50,029 nucleotides of DNA from Cylindrodendrum hubeiense (GCA_014621425.1 JAANBB010000300.1:1-50029), one strand, 5' to 3'; numbered from the stretch's first letter, positions 22,457 through 34,097 are shown. The notes: a model not told the origin generated them from the sequence alone. Numbers and translations are program-made.

Positions 22457-23117
22457 TTCATACATACCACGGTGACATGTACAACAAGGTGCGTGCCTAG
22501 GATAGGCCCACCGGAGGGCTGCCCTGTGCTGCCATGCCATGCATGCGTCATGCATATTCTGCACCTCAAGGGGAATCTGTACTCCTTACATACACGAGTT
22601 AGTTGTTGTAGGAGAGCACCGGAGCAAAAAGAACTGTTGAGACTCTGAGAATCATAGACTTGGGGTTGGTTGACAACGGTCCGCGATGGGAAGAAGGGGG
22701 ATGATGGAGGCTGTCGCATCGCGATGCCAGAGTGGGTATAGGAACCCGCCGGCCGTTGATTGTTGCCGGGTGCACAGTCGTTTTATTTTTGTTTAGATGG
22801 GAGGGGACTTCGAATCCCAGGATATCAAATCAGGAACGAAAAGAAAAAAAGATTCTCCAAATAATCTCCAAAGAGGCCAGTGCTTTCTTCCCTACTCCTT
22901 CGTTGTCTTGTTTTGTGTCCCCTTCCCGGCGGCGCCCTTGATATTTAGCGCTAAAAGGGATTATCACATGCATAGACCAGGATACGGGGACATGTTGGCG
23001 GCGGGCACTGCGGGCTCCGCTTCGGAAAATGACCAGATCATCTCACGTCAAGGCATCATTCATTTTGCGGCCGGGAGGGGCCCTGGGGGGGAGGGGGTTG
23101 ATGTAAGGGGGGTTTGT

Positions 23118-23182
23118 TGTGTTGTTGCTGTTGCTGCTGCTGCCACTACTGATGCTGCCACTACTGCCGCTGCTGCTGTTTC
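23118..23182. repeat. CTG/CTA trinucleotide-rich block
   Basis: Imperfect run of ttg/ctg/cta/ccg trinucleotides in non-coding DNA. Confidence 0.75.
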
Positions 23183-24469
23183 TGGTCGTTGCCTGGATGG
23201 GTGTATTTAAAGTGCTGTCTGGGTCTGCTGCCTGGGTCTGCTGCCTTTAAAGCATCTCTCTTATCTGAAGCACCAGTTGCTCTTTAGCTGGCACGTGAAA
23301 CACAGATGGGCCATTGTCTTGTTGCGAGTCGGTTCGGAATGACCCTGTTTCGGCACATGGCTGTGTGAATGGCGGCGGGTCGGCCGGAGAATGAGGAGGC
23401 GTGTTGGTTTACCTACTGGGCGCTGCGTAGCACCGGCGGATGGGCTTGCAACCTGGAGAGTACCTGCTATCAGGTGGTGCCGCTGCAGGGACCCAGGTAC
23501 CCCCAGAGTCTTGAAACTGCGTCATCCACCTCTGCGATGATACCTCCACTGTCGGGGGAGCTAGGTGCTTCCTACCTTAGCTCTGCGGCCAAAGGAAGAT
23601 TCCCAGGTTCCATTTGCCAAAATAAAAAAAATAAAAAATCTTGGTCCCGGGCGTTGTCCAGCGGCGGCGNGGAGCGGCGGCGGACAGGCCCCAAGCTCCA
23701 CTGGCACCCACTGGCACCCACTGCCCTGTGCGGCCTGTAACAGGGCCTGCCTGTAAAGCCGGCAAGGGGATTGGGGGATTGGGGGACAGGCCGCTGTAGG
23801 GGTCGTGTCAGCGCTGTAGACGGCCGGCTTGCGGGGGGCTGCGGGTTGCGTGTCCCGTCGACTCGGTCGCTGTGGCCACTATCGCGGTGCCTGAGGTCTG
23901 GAGGAGGAGGGTGGTGGTGGTGACCTGGTTTCCGACAACAAAGGCGTCACTTTCGTCACCATCGACAACCTGTCCTCCTTTCTCTCTTCCCACTCTTAAC
24001 CCGCTGCTCTGGCCGTCCCAACTCCATCCATACTCCTGCACAACCCATCACCACATCCATCACCACATCCACCACCTCCCACGAAGCACCTCTGCTTCTG
24101 CTGTCTGTCGACCCTCTGCCGCTTACTGCACTAACCCCCCTGCTACTCCCGCTCTGCTGCCACTGCAAGGTACGTCTCCTTCTAATTTTCCCTTCCCGTT
24201 CCTGGACTGGCTCGCTTGCCTTGCCCGTTTCTCTCCTCCGCCCCTTATCGGAAGACACTGCGCGAGACACAACCACCACCAAGTCCTCGGGCCACTTTTT
24301 ACTCACGCCGCCTTTCGCTCTTCTCTTGCAGACCTCCTATCTCTCCTGGACGCTACCTACCTACCTGAGCCCGCTCTGCTTCTCTCTTCTCCCACCTCCC
24401 ACCTCCCACCTTCCACCTCCTACCTCCTAATACTCCTTCGCCCACCACCCATACTCGCCCTCCCTCGCT

Positions 24470-25843
24470 ATGGCTGATTCTGCCCCGGCCGTCAACGGAG
24501 CTTCTCTCTACGAAACCACAAAGTCCAGTGGGGTGCGTATTGCATTGCTGCGTTGTCTTGTCTCTTGCGTTTCCTCCGGGACAAGTCGGATCCAGGCCTC
24601 TTGCTAACATGTGTTCCACAGTTCCCCCGTCCCCCCTCGATCGCAACCTTTTGCCAGAAACCAACCGACTGACTTGCTATCTCCAGACGCCGCCGCTGCG
24701 TATAATACCGTAACCAACGGTATGTGACCCTATCGCCCCCATTTGCAGACTAAGCGGAAAACCTCCACGCTGCGATATCGACCGGACCGACCACCGTTGC
24801 TAACACCGGCGCTTCCGCCCCTTCCAGGTCCCGTTGCCCAGAACGTCATGGATCACACTCAGAAAACCTCCAACGAGCTCTCCAACCTGGCTGCTGCTCG
24901 TCGCACGCCGGTCAACCCTGCTGCCACCGGCCAGCCTCTCACCCACTACCACTCCTTCTTCTCCGAGCTCCTGTCATGGAACAACCCCCGTGAGTAGACC
25001 ACGCTCCCCTACAAGTCCATTCGCTAATGCGAGTGTCCGACCAGGTGCTTCTGCTATCGCCTATGTCACCATCGTTGCTCTCATTTTCTCGGCTAGATAC
25101 CTCGATATCCTCCGATGGGGCTTCAAGTTCTCCTGGATGATCCTGGGTGTGACCATTCTTGCTGAGGTTGTCGGCAAGACCGTCCTCAACCACGGCCTGG
25201 CCACCCATCTCCGCCCTCGCCGATATTACACCGTTCCCCGTGACACTCTCGACACCCTTATCGGGGATGTCCACGAGCTCATCAACTTCTTTGTCATTGA
25301 GGCCCAGCGCGTTCTCTTCGCTGAGAACATTGCTGCATCTTGCGCCGTAAGTCCCCGCCACAGATCCGCCACCAGCTATTCGAAGCTAATATACCCCCTT
25401 AGGCTTGGATTGCTGCCTTCATCTCCTACTTCCTGGTCAAGCTTGTTCCCTACTGGGGTCTTGCTGTCATCGGCACCACCGTCGTTTTCTTCGTCCCTCT
25501 GGTCTACACCGCCAACCAGGAGCTCATCGATGCGCAAATCCAGAACGCCTCCGACCTGATTAACTCCCAGACCGCCCAGGTTAAGGATGTTGCCCAGAAG
25601 CAGATTGATCAGGTCTCCGCTCTCGGCAAGCAGTACGCTGGCGACTACACCGACAAGTTCCAGGCCCTTCTGGCTGGAAAGCCTGCCTCGCGCCAGATCA
25701 TCATCAAGCCCGAGCCCGTCAGCGATGAGACCGAGTTCCCCAACCCTCCTACTGAGGAGCCCGTCAAGGCCGAGAAGGTCGACTTCCCCGAGGTTCCTAA
25801 GGAGGACCCCGCCACTGAGAAGGCCCCCGTCACCACTGCTTAA
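24470..25843 (+). CDS. RTN1: reticulon-like ER-shaping protein
   Basis: Secure exons: 24687-24719, 24828-24989, 25045-25346 and 25403-25843, joined in frame. The start is the ATG at 24470 (MADSAPAVNGASLYETTKSS). How exon 1 connects is unclear. Either it ends at 24532 and a 7-nt exon 24622-24628 lies between, or it ends at 24536 on a weaker donor; these give 335 or 334 residues. The reticulon homology domain begins at GQPLTHYHSFFSELLSWNNP. It has two hydrophobic hairpins: AIAYVTIVALIFSARYL through FSWMILGVTILAEVVG, and AAWIAAFISYFLVKLVPYWG through VFFVPLVYTAN. Reticulons insert these wedges into tubular ER membrane and bend it. The C-terminal 80 residues are charged and end EKAPVTTA. Family and last four exons are confident; the first junctions are not. 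Confidence 0.88.
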
Positions 25844-26369
25844 ACGGCCGATACGATGCGATTTCCACGTGTACACGACTTGAGAAAGGGCATAGCTGGC
25901 CTAGGCAATGACATGTTTGACGGCATTTCGGAGCGTGTGTCTTTCTTTGATCGAGGGCAAGGGACTTGTCAAATTGGAATTCGGCGTGAACTGGTTTTTC
26001 GGAGCATTCCTTAACCTGCAATGCGACAATGACTCGGGTTGATTGCCATGAGGATGAAAAAGTTATGGGGGGCAGAGATGGCCAAACGATCATCGGGGAG
26101 TTTCAACGCCGCGTCCGCGGCCGAGACTGGTGTGGAAGTGGGGAGGATGAACTTCATGCTGACGAGGAAAGGAGTGCGAGGCTTTTGCCTTTTAATTACT
26201 GCGTCCATTGTTGATGGGCGTATTTGGCTCGAGGCTCGTTTTTTTACTGCCCTGGTTCTTGAAGCTTGGTGTTGACGGACTGTACATTGTGTGCGCTTGC
26301 TAGGGGCTTGGGCATTTCCTCCTGGTTCCCTTTAGTTGAGATTGCACAATTGCTACTTGTATTTTTCTC
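25844..26369. other. convergent 3' intergenic region
   Basis: About 525 bases after the reticulon stop and before the as-sequenced end of the BMS1 frame. AT-rich, presumed 3' UTR. No gene was seen. Confidence 0.55.
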
Positions 26370-29300
26370 TTATCTGAATGAACTAGGTGCATGTGAATGT
26401 GGTTGAGAGGAGTGATTAAGTATGGGAATGCTGATGGACTGGGTGTGTAGCATGCCTGCGGGAACTGTAGAGCTTCTTAAATAACTGTATTGATTTTCTG
26501 TTCTCACCAACGCCAACCCAACAAGGTATACACATCTATCTTTTTCACTATGCTTGACCGTCCATCTACACATTCGTGCTGGCCGAATCTCAACCTCATG
26601 CTCACTTTCTGCGCTTGTTACCATGGCCACCACCACCACCTTCCTCGGCAGCACTGCGCTTGCGGCCTTCTTGCGCCAGTATTCCTTGGACTCGCGCTTC
26701 TCGCGGGCCTCCTTCTTCTCCTCGTTGTCGGCGAGCTTCTTCTTGAAGGCGGCGCGGTTCTCGTCCTTCTTGGCGCGGCGCTTGGCGGCGGCGTCGTTGC
26801 GGATGGTGAGAAGCTGCTGCATGAGAGCGCGGGCCTTCTTCTCCTGGGAGCCCGGAGCGAGCACAACGGCGCGCTTCTGCATGTAGGTCTCCTTCTTCTG
26901 CTTCTTGGTCTGGACGATCTGGGAGCGGAAGGGCAGGTCGGCGGCGAGGGCGCGCGGCACACGCAGCGGGTTGAAGTGGCGCGTCTCGCGCTCGATTGCG
27001 CGGTACTGGCTGTTCTTGGGCTGGGGCGTCTCGACGTTCTGGGCGCGGCGCACCTCACCGGTGAGGCGCATGGGCTGCCAGCCGACCAGGTTGGTGACGG
27101 GGTTGTAGAAGCGGCGCGGCTTGATCGGGTACCAGGCGCGCAGGAAGACGATGTCGCTGAGCAGGATCTTGTCCTCGAAGGTGGCACGGAAGTGGCCCTC
27201 GGGCTTGGACAGGGCGCGCTTGATCTGACCACGGATGCCCGAGACGGTCTTGATGGAGGCGCCCTCGAACTTGGCAATCTCGAGCGATGAGTTGAACATG
27301 TCCTTGATAAAGGCCGTGTTCTTGTAGATCTTGGCGGGGTGGCCCGTCAGCTTGAGCTTCTTGACGATCTCGGTCGATTCGTCGACGCTGAGGATGGTGC
27401 CGGTGGCGGCGATGCGGAAGCCGGCATTGCTGGAGGAGAAGGAGTTGAAGCACACAAAGCCAGTATTGGGAGCGATGAGCGGGCCATATATGGTGGCGAA
27501 GCAGTGCATGTGCTCGGGCGTGTACTTGAGCATGCGGTTTCGCGTGCGCGAATCGGTGGTGCTGTAGATGGGCAGGGTCTGGAAGCGCCGCCAGCCGAGC
27601 GAGAAGATCAAGGGGTCGTTGGTCTTGAGGATGCGCTTGTGCCAGCGGTGACGCTTGACGCGCACCTGCAAGAAGCCGAAGCGGTCCTCGGTCGGCGAGA
27701 GTCCGCCGATGACGATGGGGAGACGAGCGTTGAACTTGTTGACGAACTCGGCGGGCACGCCCTCGAGCACCACCTTGGCATATTTGCCGGCGCGGTAGCC
27801 CTCGACGGCTGCGCGCTGTCGCTCGTCTAGAGTCTCGAACTCCTCCTTGTTGATGTCCAGCTGCTTCTGGATCATGGCCTTTTGCGACTCGTACCACTGG
27901 TCCTCGCCGAACTCCTGCACGTCGCCGCCGTCTCGTCGGGAATTGGCCTTGTCGTTGAGGAAACCATCTCGATCCTCCTCTTCGAACCGTTGCTTGAGCT
28001 CCTCCTTGCGCTTGGCATTCTTCTCTCGCTCGGCCTCGATGTCTTCCACCGTCTGTTGAGGTGGCTCTTCAGGCTTGGCCTCGCCCCCTTCCTCGGCCTC
28101 GAGATCCTGGAACTCTCCGTCTCCCTCACTGTCGTTGCCTCCCTCCATGTCATCTCCCTCCTCATCGTCACCCCTGCCAAACGCGCTTGTGAACCTTTGA
28201 CGCAGTGCCTCGATGTTGTCCTGCTCTGCCCACTTCGTTGCGAGGTCCTCGTAGTCAAATTCAGGTATCGACCTGTCCTCCACGGCGTCATTCTTCTCCT
28301 GTTTTGACTTCTTGAAGAACTCCTCGTCGTCCGAATCGTCTTCGATGTTTTCCTCCTCTTCGGCATCACCCTTCCATCGGTTTAGTGCATCCTCGGGGGT
28401 CAATGATTCGTCGTACATGAATCTCGCCAGGTCGCCGGTGTGGTATGAGCGTCTCTTGCCATGGAGCTTCAAGGCTTTTCCAGACAGGTTGTCCTTCCAC
28501 CTCAAAGCAGCGGCCTCTTCGTCAGAGTCGTATTCTTCTTCCGAGTCCGCATCATCCCCCTCGGACATTGATCCCAGGTCAGAGTCGCTGTCCGCGAAGT
28601 TGACGTCCTCCTCATTACCCTCCTTATCAGCATCCTTTCGGAACATCTTGCCAAGCTTGCCCTCATTGAACTCGACCTCGGCATCAGAATCACCCTCATC
28701 GCTTCCGCTGAGGAGCCCCTCATCATCCTCGGCTGCCTCGTCGTCCTCTTCTTCGCGCTCGGCAAAGCGGGCGTGGCGTTGCGTCTTTCGTCCAGTGTCC
28801 TCTTCCTCGGCCACTTCCTTGATCTGTTCGCCGCCCTTGAAGAGCTGCACACCGTCTTCGGTGTGACCGAGAAGTTTTCGCTCAGCCTGAAGACCGACAA
28901 TCATCTCCTCGCCCTCACCGCGATCACCATCCTCGTCCTCCTGGTCGAAGTTGAAGCCCTTTTCACGGGTAATCCAGATGGCGTCACCGTCAATCTTCAG
29001 ACCACTGCGATCCGACATTGGCGCATGCAGCTTCTTCTCCTTCTCGTCGAGTCTTCGCCGCCCAGTCTTTCCAGTGACCTTTGCCATTGCCAGCTCCATA
29101 GACGGTGTCGGACACGGGTCGGGCAGAACCTCCATATTTGAGACAGTAAAGTCGCCCAAACCAGGAATGTGTACCCGCTGACCCTGTGAAGAAAAGTTTG
29201 TACCTCGTAGATATCCCGACAGAACGATCGATCGGTCGCAGTTGGGGTCCTCCTCGATCTTGGTGGGGTGGGTGATGTCTCGGAAGCTGTCGACAATGGA

Positions 29301-30146
29301 GTAGGGGTGTGAGTTGCGCCAGATGAGTGGACGCGGGTTCTTCATGACTGAGAGGAAACGCGAGAGGTTGTGGATCTCGCGATCTGGGTATCGGCCGTTG
29401 ATGACACCAGAGAGATAAAACAGATGGGCGCCCTGGTACAATTCTGTCCACAGTCTGCGCTTTAGCCTCTTCTTGGCATCCTTGAGTGCCTGGGGCTTTC
29501 GGAACAGATCGAGATGGGTAAGAATGCCAAAGACGTTACCCGGCATACCTGTGGCAGCAAGAACGTTGAGGAACTCCATAGTCTCCATCTCGAAGCCAAA
29601 GTTGCCGTCAATCATCAGAAGGACAATGTCGGCTACCTTGGCCATGTCGACCATCGCCTCGAGTTCGTTGGGACATTCGACAAAGGTCAGGCGCTGCTTC
29701 TTTGAGGTGACGACGGTGATGGGACCCTGAGGATCGGAGATGGTCTCCTTGGCATATCGTCGGACTAGGGACTTGAGCAGGGTCGTCTTGCCTACACCGG
29801 GAGGGCCAACGATGGCGACGAGGCGAGGCGGGGCCTCCTCGGGCAGTCGATCGACGAGCGGGACATGGAGTCGCTTTTCCCTGACCTGTTTTGAGATTGT
29901 CAGTATCGAGTATGTATAGTTAGAGCAGGTAGAGGGTCGTCATACGTCTTGCGATCTCGCTGCCTGTCGTTGAAGCTTTCCGGGTCTGGAGAAGGCGAAG
30001 GCCTTTGGATTGCGCTCTGGTCGACGTTAGCATGCAATCTGACTGGGGAAGCGCGCAGGACACGTACCTCCAGTATGCTCCTTCTTTTCCTTCTTGTCCT
30101 TCCTCTCCTTGGACTTGCGATGCGGCTTATGGAGTTGCTCGTCCAT
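26370..30146 (-). CDS. BMS1: BMS1-like GTPase for 40S ribosome biogenesis, C-terminus frameshifted
   Basis: Exons 30146-30068, 30016-29946 and 29885-26370; introns of 51 and 60 nt (donors GTACGT and GTATGA). Lys-rich start MDEQLHKPHRKSKERKDKKE. P-loop GPPGVGKT at residues 77-84, then a GTPase domain with TFVECPNE in the G3 position and THLDLF in the G4 position. A long acidic middle follows, then the AARP2CN/DUF663-type C-terminal half (FGFLQVRVKRHRWHKRILKTNDPL, GWRRFQTLPIYS). BMS1 binds Rcl1 and U3 snoRNP in the nucleolar SSU processome. The literal frame gives 1221 residues, but near residue 1121 it leaves a Lys/Arg-rich helix for about 100 residues of unlike sequence. The shifted frame from 26670 gives a Gly-rich, KRRK-ending tail stopping at 26602, as expected of the family. 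Gene identity is firm; the true 3' end is probably 26602. Confidence 0.92.
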
Positions 30147-30203
30147 GGTTGCGCGTCGTCTCCAGCAATCTGCAGGACCGATCACCAGCACGTTCAAACT
30201 TCC

Positions 30204-30236
30204 AAAAATTTCCCACTTACTGGGTGGGAAAATTTG
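30204..30236. promoter_or_regulatory. imperfect inverted repeat upstream of BMS1
   Basis: Arms aaatttcccac and gtgggaaaattt (one extra T) around a 4-6-base centre, 60-90 bases upstream of the BMS1 start codon. It could be a dimeric transcription factor site or a hairpin in the leader. Confidence 0.4.
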
Positions 30237-30245
30237 TCCGATAAG

Positions 30246-30272
30246 CGATAAGCAATGCGCCTAGGCTTATCG
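30246..30272. promoter_or_regulatory. inverted GATAAG pair upstream of BMS1
   Basis: CGATAAGC (30246-30253) and its exact reverse complement GCTTATCG (30265-30272), 11 bases apart, with a further GATAAG starting at 30239. GATAAG is the core site of fungal GATA factors. Binding is inference. Confidence 0.4.
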
Positions 30273-31789
30273 ATAGACTGCGGGGCGTCAAGCTAGATTC
30301 CAGGCCATTATTGGCTGATGCGAATTGGGCTAGATTTTACCTCAGCCACTGGAGAATAGAGGTCACACGGGCCACCACAAGCCACCTCCAGCCACCCTCG
30401 CGCGGCTCTCGCAAACTTGTCGGGGACTTCACTCCAATCGAGCGAGCGTCTTACGAGCTTCCTGTTCGAGCATAGATCCTCGAATCGGTTGCATACCGAC
30501 ATACTCATACACGCATGCTCGCCGGGTGACGTATACCTTAACACGCGATGTTTTCTTGCATTCTGACTGATTATTGGATCACAATTGAAGAGTGCTACAA
30601 ACTCTCCTCACCGTCAGAACGAGGACTTTAATCGTGGTCGTGTAAGCCGATACCCTTTACAATTGCGGTGTGCCTAGGTACCTGCGGCACAGCTAGACGT
30701 ACCGATACTATCAAGGTTTCTTTTAATTCGCTGCGTGAGGAACATAACGGAGCCTGCTTCGGAGCACACGGCACGCTGGTATCACCCACCCTTCCGCTTT
30801 GGGATAGCCTTGTGAGTAACACTGACACAGCCTTGGTTTATTGTATGGAACACCAGCAAGGCACAATCACTATGAGTCTTTTCATGGATGTGGTATGTTT
30901 CATCCCTGGAAGGCATTCCCGGGGTGCTCTTGGACCGATTGGTTCGTCGTCACCATAGTCAATCACCTATTGCAAGTACGCAAGACTATCATGGTCAAGT
31001 GTCTGCCTTGTTATCACTACAATGCAGAGCTTACTGCCTTACGTAGATACTGTCGTGGCCGTTCGTGGCCTTACGCGACAACCGGCTGCTTCCTAACTCG
31101 ATCGAGTGGGCTTCCAGTCCTGATCTCGTTGATCAATCCGGCCCAGCAGCCGTGATATCACGTCCGCCCGCATGGGTTCCTAGTTCCCTATTCCCATTTG
31201 AGCATGCCACCCTGTCCTTCTCCACACTCTACGAGCCGACATGTGAGTCAACCGGACGGATGTCTGTCCGGGCTTAGAGCGGCTCGGAGCCGAATGGCTC
31301 CCGCGAGACGCGGGCGACCCAGGATGTATGCAGGAGCCATGAGCCACGAGGAATGGCGGGCTGCACGAAGCAAAATCTTATTGCATCGTGCTCCCCGCCC
31401 CCGGCCCTCCATGTCATTGTGTTGTAGGTACTCGGTACTCTGCCACTTCTAACATGCCTGCATGCCCGCCTTAATCCCAATTAAGTTGACTTGCGTGTCG
31501 CGCTGACCCAGCACCTGTATCCTTTTCGTCAGCCTAACACGTAGTTGCAGACACACCCGCTGTTTCCCTTGTTCCAGGATTTCACCAATCCTGGTCGCCT
31601 TGCGAGGCTGAACTAAATGCCTATTGGGGCCTTGCGTCATGACTCACGCAAGCGTTGCGGATGACCGAACATGATGCTACGCAAGATGATGCTTGCAAGG
31701 GCAGTGTCAGTCCGGACCACCTTGTTTCTGGCTGCCTGAACTCTGTGGCTATTCGTCACTTACCCTGGCCCATGAGTCCAGGCATCAAC

Positions 31790-31796
31790 TATAAAG
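31790..31796 (+). promoter_or_regulatory. TATA-like element
   Basis: TATAAAG about 207 bases upstream of the ATG at 32003, followed by a C/T/A-rich, G-poor leader (31860-32000) typical of well expressed fungal genes. Confidence 0.35.
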
Positions 31797-32002
31797 AGAT
31801 GAGGATGGAGCAGATAATGGACTTGGAAACCAGGCAGACACAGAGCATACTTCCATAACAAGGATCAAACACTCCCAATCAATCTCATCAGCCATCATTC
31901 TAAACATCTCAACATCTTAGTCTCGGCTCTTCGCTGACTCCTTCAAACTCTTTCACAATAACCAACCAATCCAGCCAACTTACCAACAATCTTCCCTTCA
32001 AC

Positions 32003-32290
32003 ATGTCGGGCGTCGGTAACTTTACCAACACCAGCTCCAACGCCTCCTTCGGCCGGAAACAAACCAACTCCATGCTCAACAGCATCCTCTACTCCAGCGA
32101 GCAGGAGAAGAGCTCCGCTTCTCGAGCCGTCGACCCTGAGACGGCATCTGTCGCCTCCTACTCTTCGACCTCGGCCTTGATCAAGAGCAAGTTCACGAGA
32201 AAGTCCAAGGCGGAGCCCAAGGAGCCTGCCGTCGATGTCAAGAAGTTGCAAGAACAGGCTCTGAAGTCACAGGTGCGCTTTAGCGTCTAA
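32003..32290 (+). CDS. small Ser/Lys-rich hypothetical protein, 95 aa
   Basis: ATG in good context (tcaacATGtc). Translation begins MSGVGNFTNTSSNASFGRKQ, is hydrophilic with SSEQEKSSASRAVDPETASV and Lys-rich KSKFTRKSKAEPKEP, and ends VRFSV. There is no signal peptide or membrane segment. A strong leader and TATA-like box support a real gene. The end is ambiguous: a GTGCGC at 32272 with CTAAC and an AG near 32338 could act as an intron, ending the protein ...LKSQY instead. It looks like a small cytosolic or stress-type protein, but I know no family for it. Confidence 0.65.
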   Translation: MSGVGNFTNTSSNASFGRKQTNSMLNSILYSSEQEKSSASRAVDPETASVASYSSTSALIKSKFTRKSKAEPKEPAVDVKKLQEQALKSQVRFSV

Positions 32291-32671
32291 CAACCAACAC
32301 GGCAATGGGCTACCCTGACTCGATGCCTCGATTTTAGTATTAACGTTTTTATGGTTCAAGGTTTCTGAGGCTCGTCCGCGAGCCGTCCGCGCACCCGTGT
32401 TGTTTGGTATGGGTAGGATGTGATACTCGAGATGGATACACGGGCATGGAAAATTGGGGTGTGTTGTTTTGTATATGAGATTGGGCTTGCCAGAGACTCT
32501 GGCTAGAATTGGTGACTAGATGGATTTATTTGACGGATTATGGGATGGCAGGAATTGGGCAAGGGACGACGAGACAAGTCCCAGGGTATCTTTCCTCATG
32601 TATTGGTAAACTGCCTCGAGGCAAATGAATAATTGGCTGCTTCGGCCTCCTCCTTCTATATTATTGTGCCT
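32291..32671. other. convergent 3' intergenic region
   Basis: About 380 bases between the small gene and the ASK1 stop. AT-rich; presumed 3' UTRs. Nothing else was seen. Confidence 0.55.
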
Positions 32672-34097
32672 TTAGAAGCTGTCGTTGAGAATGTCTTCGT
32701 TCATCTTGACCATGCTCGGACTGTACTCTGAGGAGTTCGGGTCAGCGCCCGCATCCAGCAGGATGTCGCCTACAATCCTCTGGCTTGCCTCTCGTGCTAA
32801 AAGAGAGAAAAAAATCATCAGTTCGCGTGACCCACCACCAAGGTTACCAGCGTGACAACTCACCAGGGGTCTGCAGCAACTTGGACGGGGGCAGAGCGAA
32901 TTGGATCGTCTTGGGCGGGCTCATGCCCGCGTACAGATCAATATCGTCATCCCCCTCATCGCTATCCCAGTCAATCTCATACTTTTGCTTCCCGCTCGTC
33001 ATGGTGCTATCGTCGGCAGTAAATACATCCCGGGTCTTCCTCGCGGTCGCGGGCGTCTGCACGCTGACGCCAGGCGTTCTCGGTCCCTGAGTAGCCGCCG
33101 CCAGACGCTCCCGGGCTTTGGTCTTCATGGGCGACATGAAGGCCTGGCTGCGCAATTTAGGAACCGCCATCTCCGGTGACGACATTGGCGAATCCTGCCA
33201 AGCAGGGGTCTCATTCTTGGCTTGGGCGCTTTTTAGGGGAGATATGCGCAATGCCGGCTTGTGCGGCGTGGCTTGGATGCGGTAGTTCTTATCCAAAATT
33301 CGATGCAAAAGAGGGTCTTTGTTGCGTTGTATCGATTGCTCGATGGTTTGGTCTTCGTCTTCGTCGAAGCGACCACCGGGGGTCATCGACATGTCAGGCA
33401 ACCTCGCAGTGTGTTGCGCGAACAAGACAGTTGAGTCCTCGTTGTCTTCTAGCACAGTCGTGTGGCCCTCCTCGTCCTGCATCTCCCGCTTCATAGTCTC
33501 GTACGGCGACTCGAGATGCGAGAACCGCGTCCTCGAGGTTTTCGTCGAAGGCGGGCGAGGAGTGCTTCCCGAGAGCTCTGCATCGTCGAGCAGCGATTCG
33601 TCTATGTGGTAGGTCGACTGCTCCGCGCCGGTTGTGGCTGTTACATCCTCCTCGCCATGCTGAGCCGTATAGTCTGCCGTCGTCTCGTCCCTCATAGCCG
33701 TGCTCTCTTCTACTGTCATCGTTTCTTCTTCGTCGTTGGCTAGTTCCTCATAGCCGGAGAGGGATACGTTGGCGGAGGCTTCGAAGAATTGCTTCCAGAA
33801 CTGGACCATCGTCAGCTATTTGGGCTGGCCGCCCAGCATAGGGCTCCTACCTTAGACGCCTCCCAAACGGCGCGGGAATGGTCTCCATATTGCTCAACCA
33901 AAGGCAAGATACTTGTCGTGACGATTCGATGCGACTTGCTGAAGTTGTGGTCGATTTCTGGATTGCCGGTGAGCCAAAGCCAGTGCCCAAGACACGGAGC
34001 GCGTGGTACCTTGTAGAGTCAGCGTGATAGACTGCTCAAGCCTCTCCAACTCCTCAGTGAGGCTCAGATTGCGCGCCGCGGCGCTTGGTCGGGACAT
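32672..34097 (-). CDS. ASK1: DASH/Dam1 complex subunit Ask1
   Basis: Exons 34097-34010, 33957-33851, 33800-32864 and 32796-32672 make 418 residues; the introns are 52, 50 and 67 nt. The N-terminal about 75 residues hold the Ask1 domain: LTEELERLEQSITLTLQEID, then HNFSKSHRIVTTSILPLVEQYG and FWKQFFEASANVSLSGYEE. The rest is disordered with many SP/TP sites (e.g. SPLKS, SPMKT, TPGVS), expected targets of CDK, and ends with a conserved helix REASQRIVGDILLDAGADPN. Ask1 is part of the ten-subunit ring that couples kinetochores to microtubule plus ends. It lies directly downstream of the gamma-tubulin complex gene on the same strand, 233 bases from its stop. Confidence 0.92.

Larger units (their letters stand above)
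21625..24469. other. gene-poor intergenic region with simple repeats
   Basis: About 2.8 kb between two plus-strand genes. No ORF has credible composition. It contains a 15-base G run, a (TCCA)5 array, a perfect hairpin at 22211-22235, a CTG/CTA-rich block (23118-23182), a 13-base tandem ctgggtctgctgc (from 23219), tandem actggcaccc (about 23700-23720), and an unresolved base N at 23670. From about 24000 to 24469 it is pyrimidine-rich, with cccacct repeats (24390-24430), and likely forms the long leader of the reticulon gene. Confidence 0.55.
30147..32002. other. divergent intergenic region
   Basis: About 1.85 kb between the BMS1 start and the small plus-strand gene. It contains two inverted repeats close to BMS1 (30204-30236 and 30246-30272) and a TATA-like element before the small gene. 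The ORFs between 30300 and 31860 have chance-like composition. No RNA gene was recognised. Confidence 0.5.

Noticed and set aside
22795..22825. TTCGAATCCC on the plus strand, possible tRNA B box
   Set aside because: The T stem does not pair; no acceptor stem.
26618..27897. Long Arg/Pro/Ser-rich minus-strand ORFs in other frames over BMS1
   Set aside because: Frame shadows of the BMS1 coding exon, apart from the short out-of-frame tail discussed separately.
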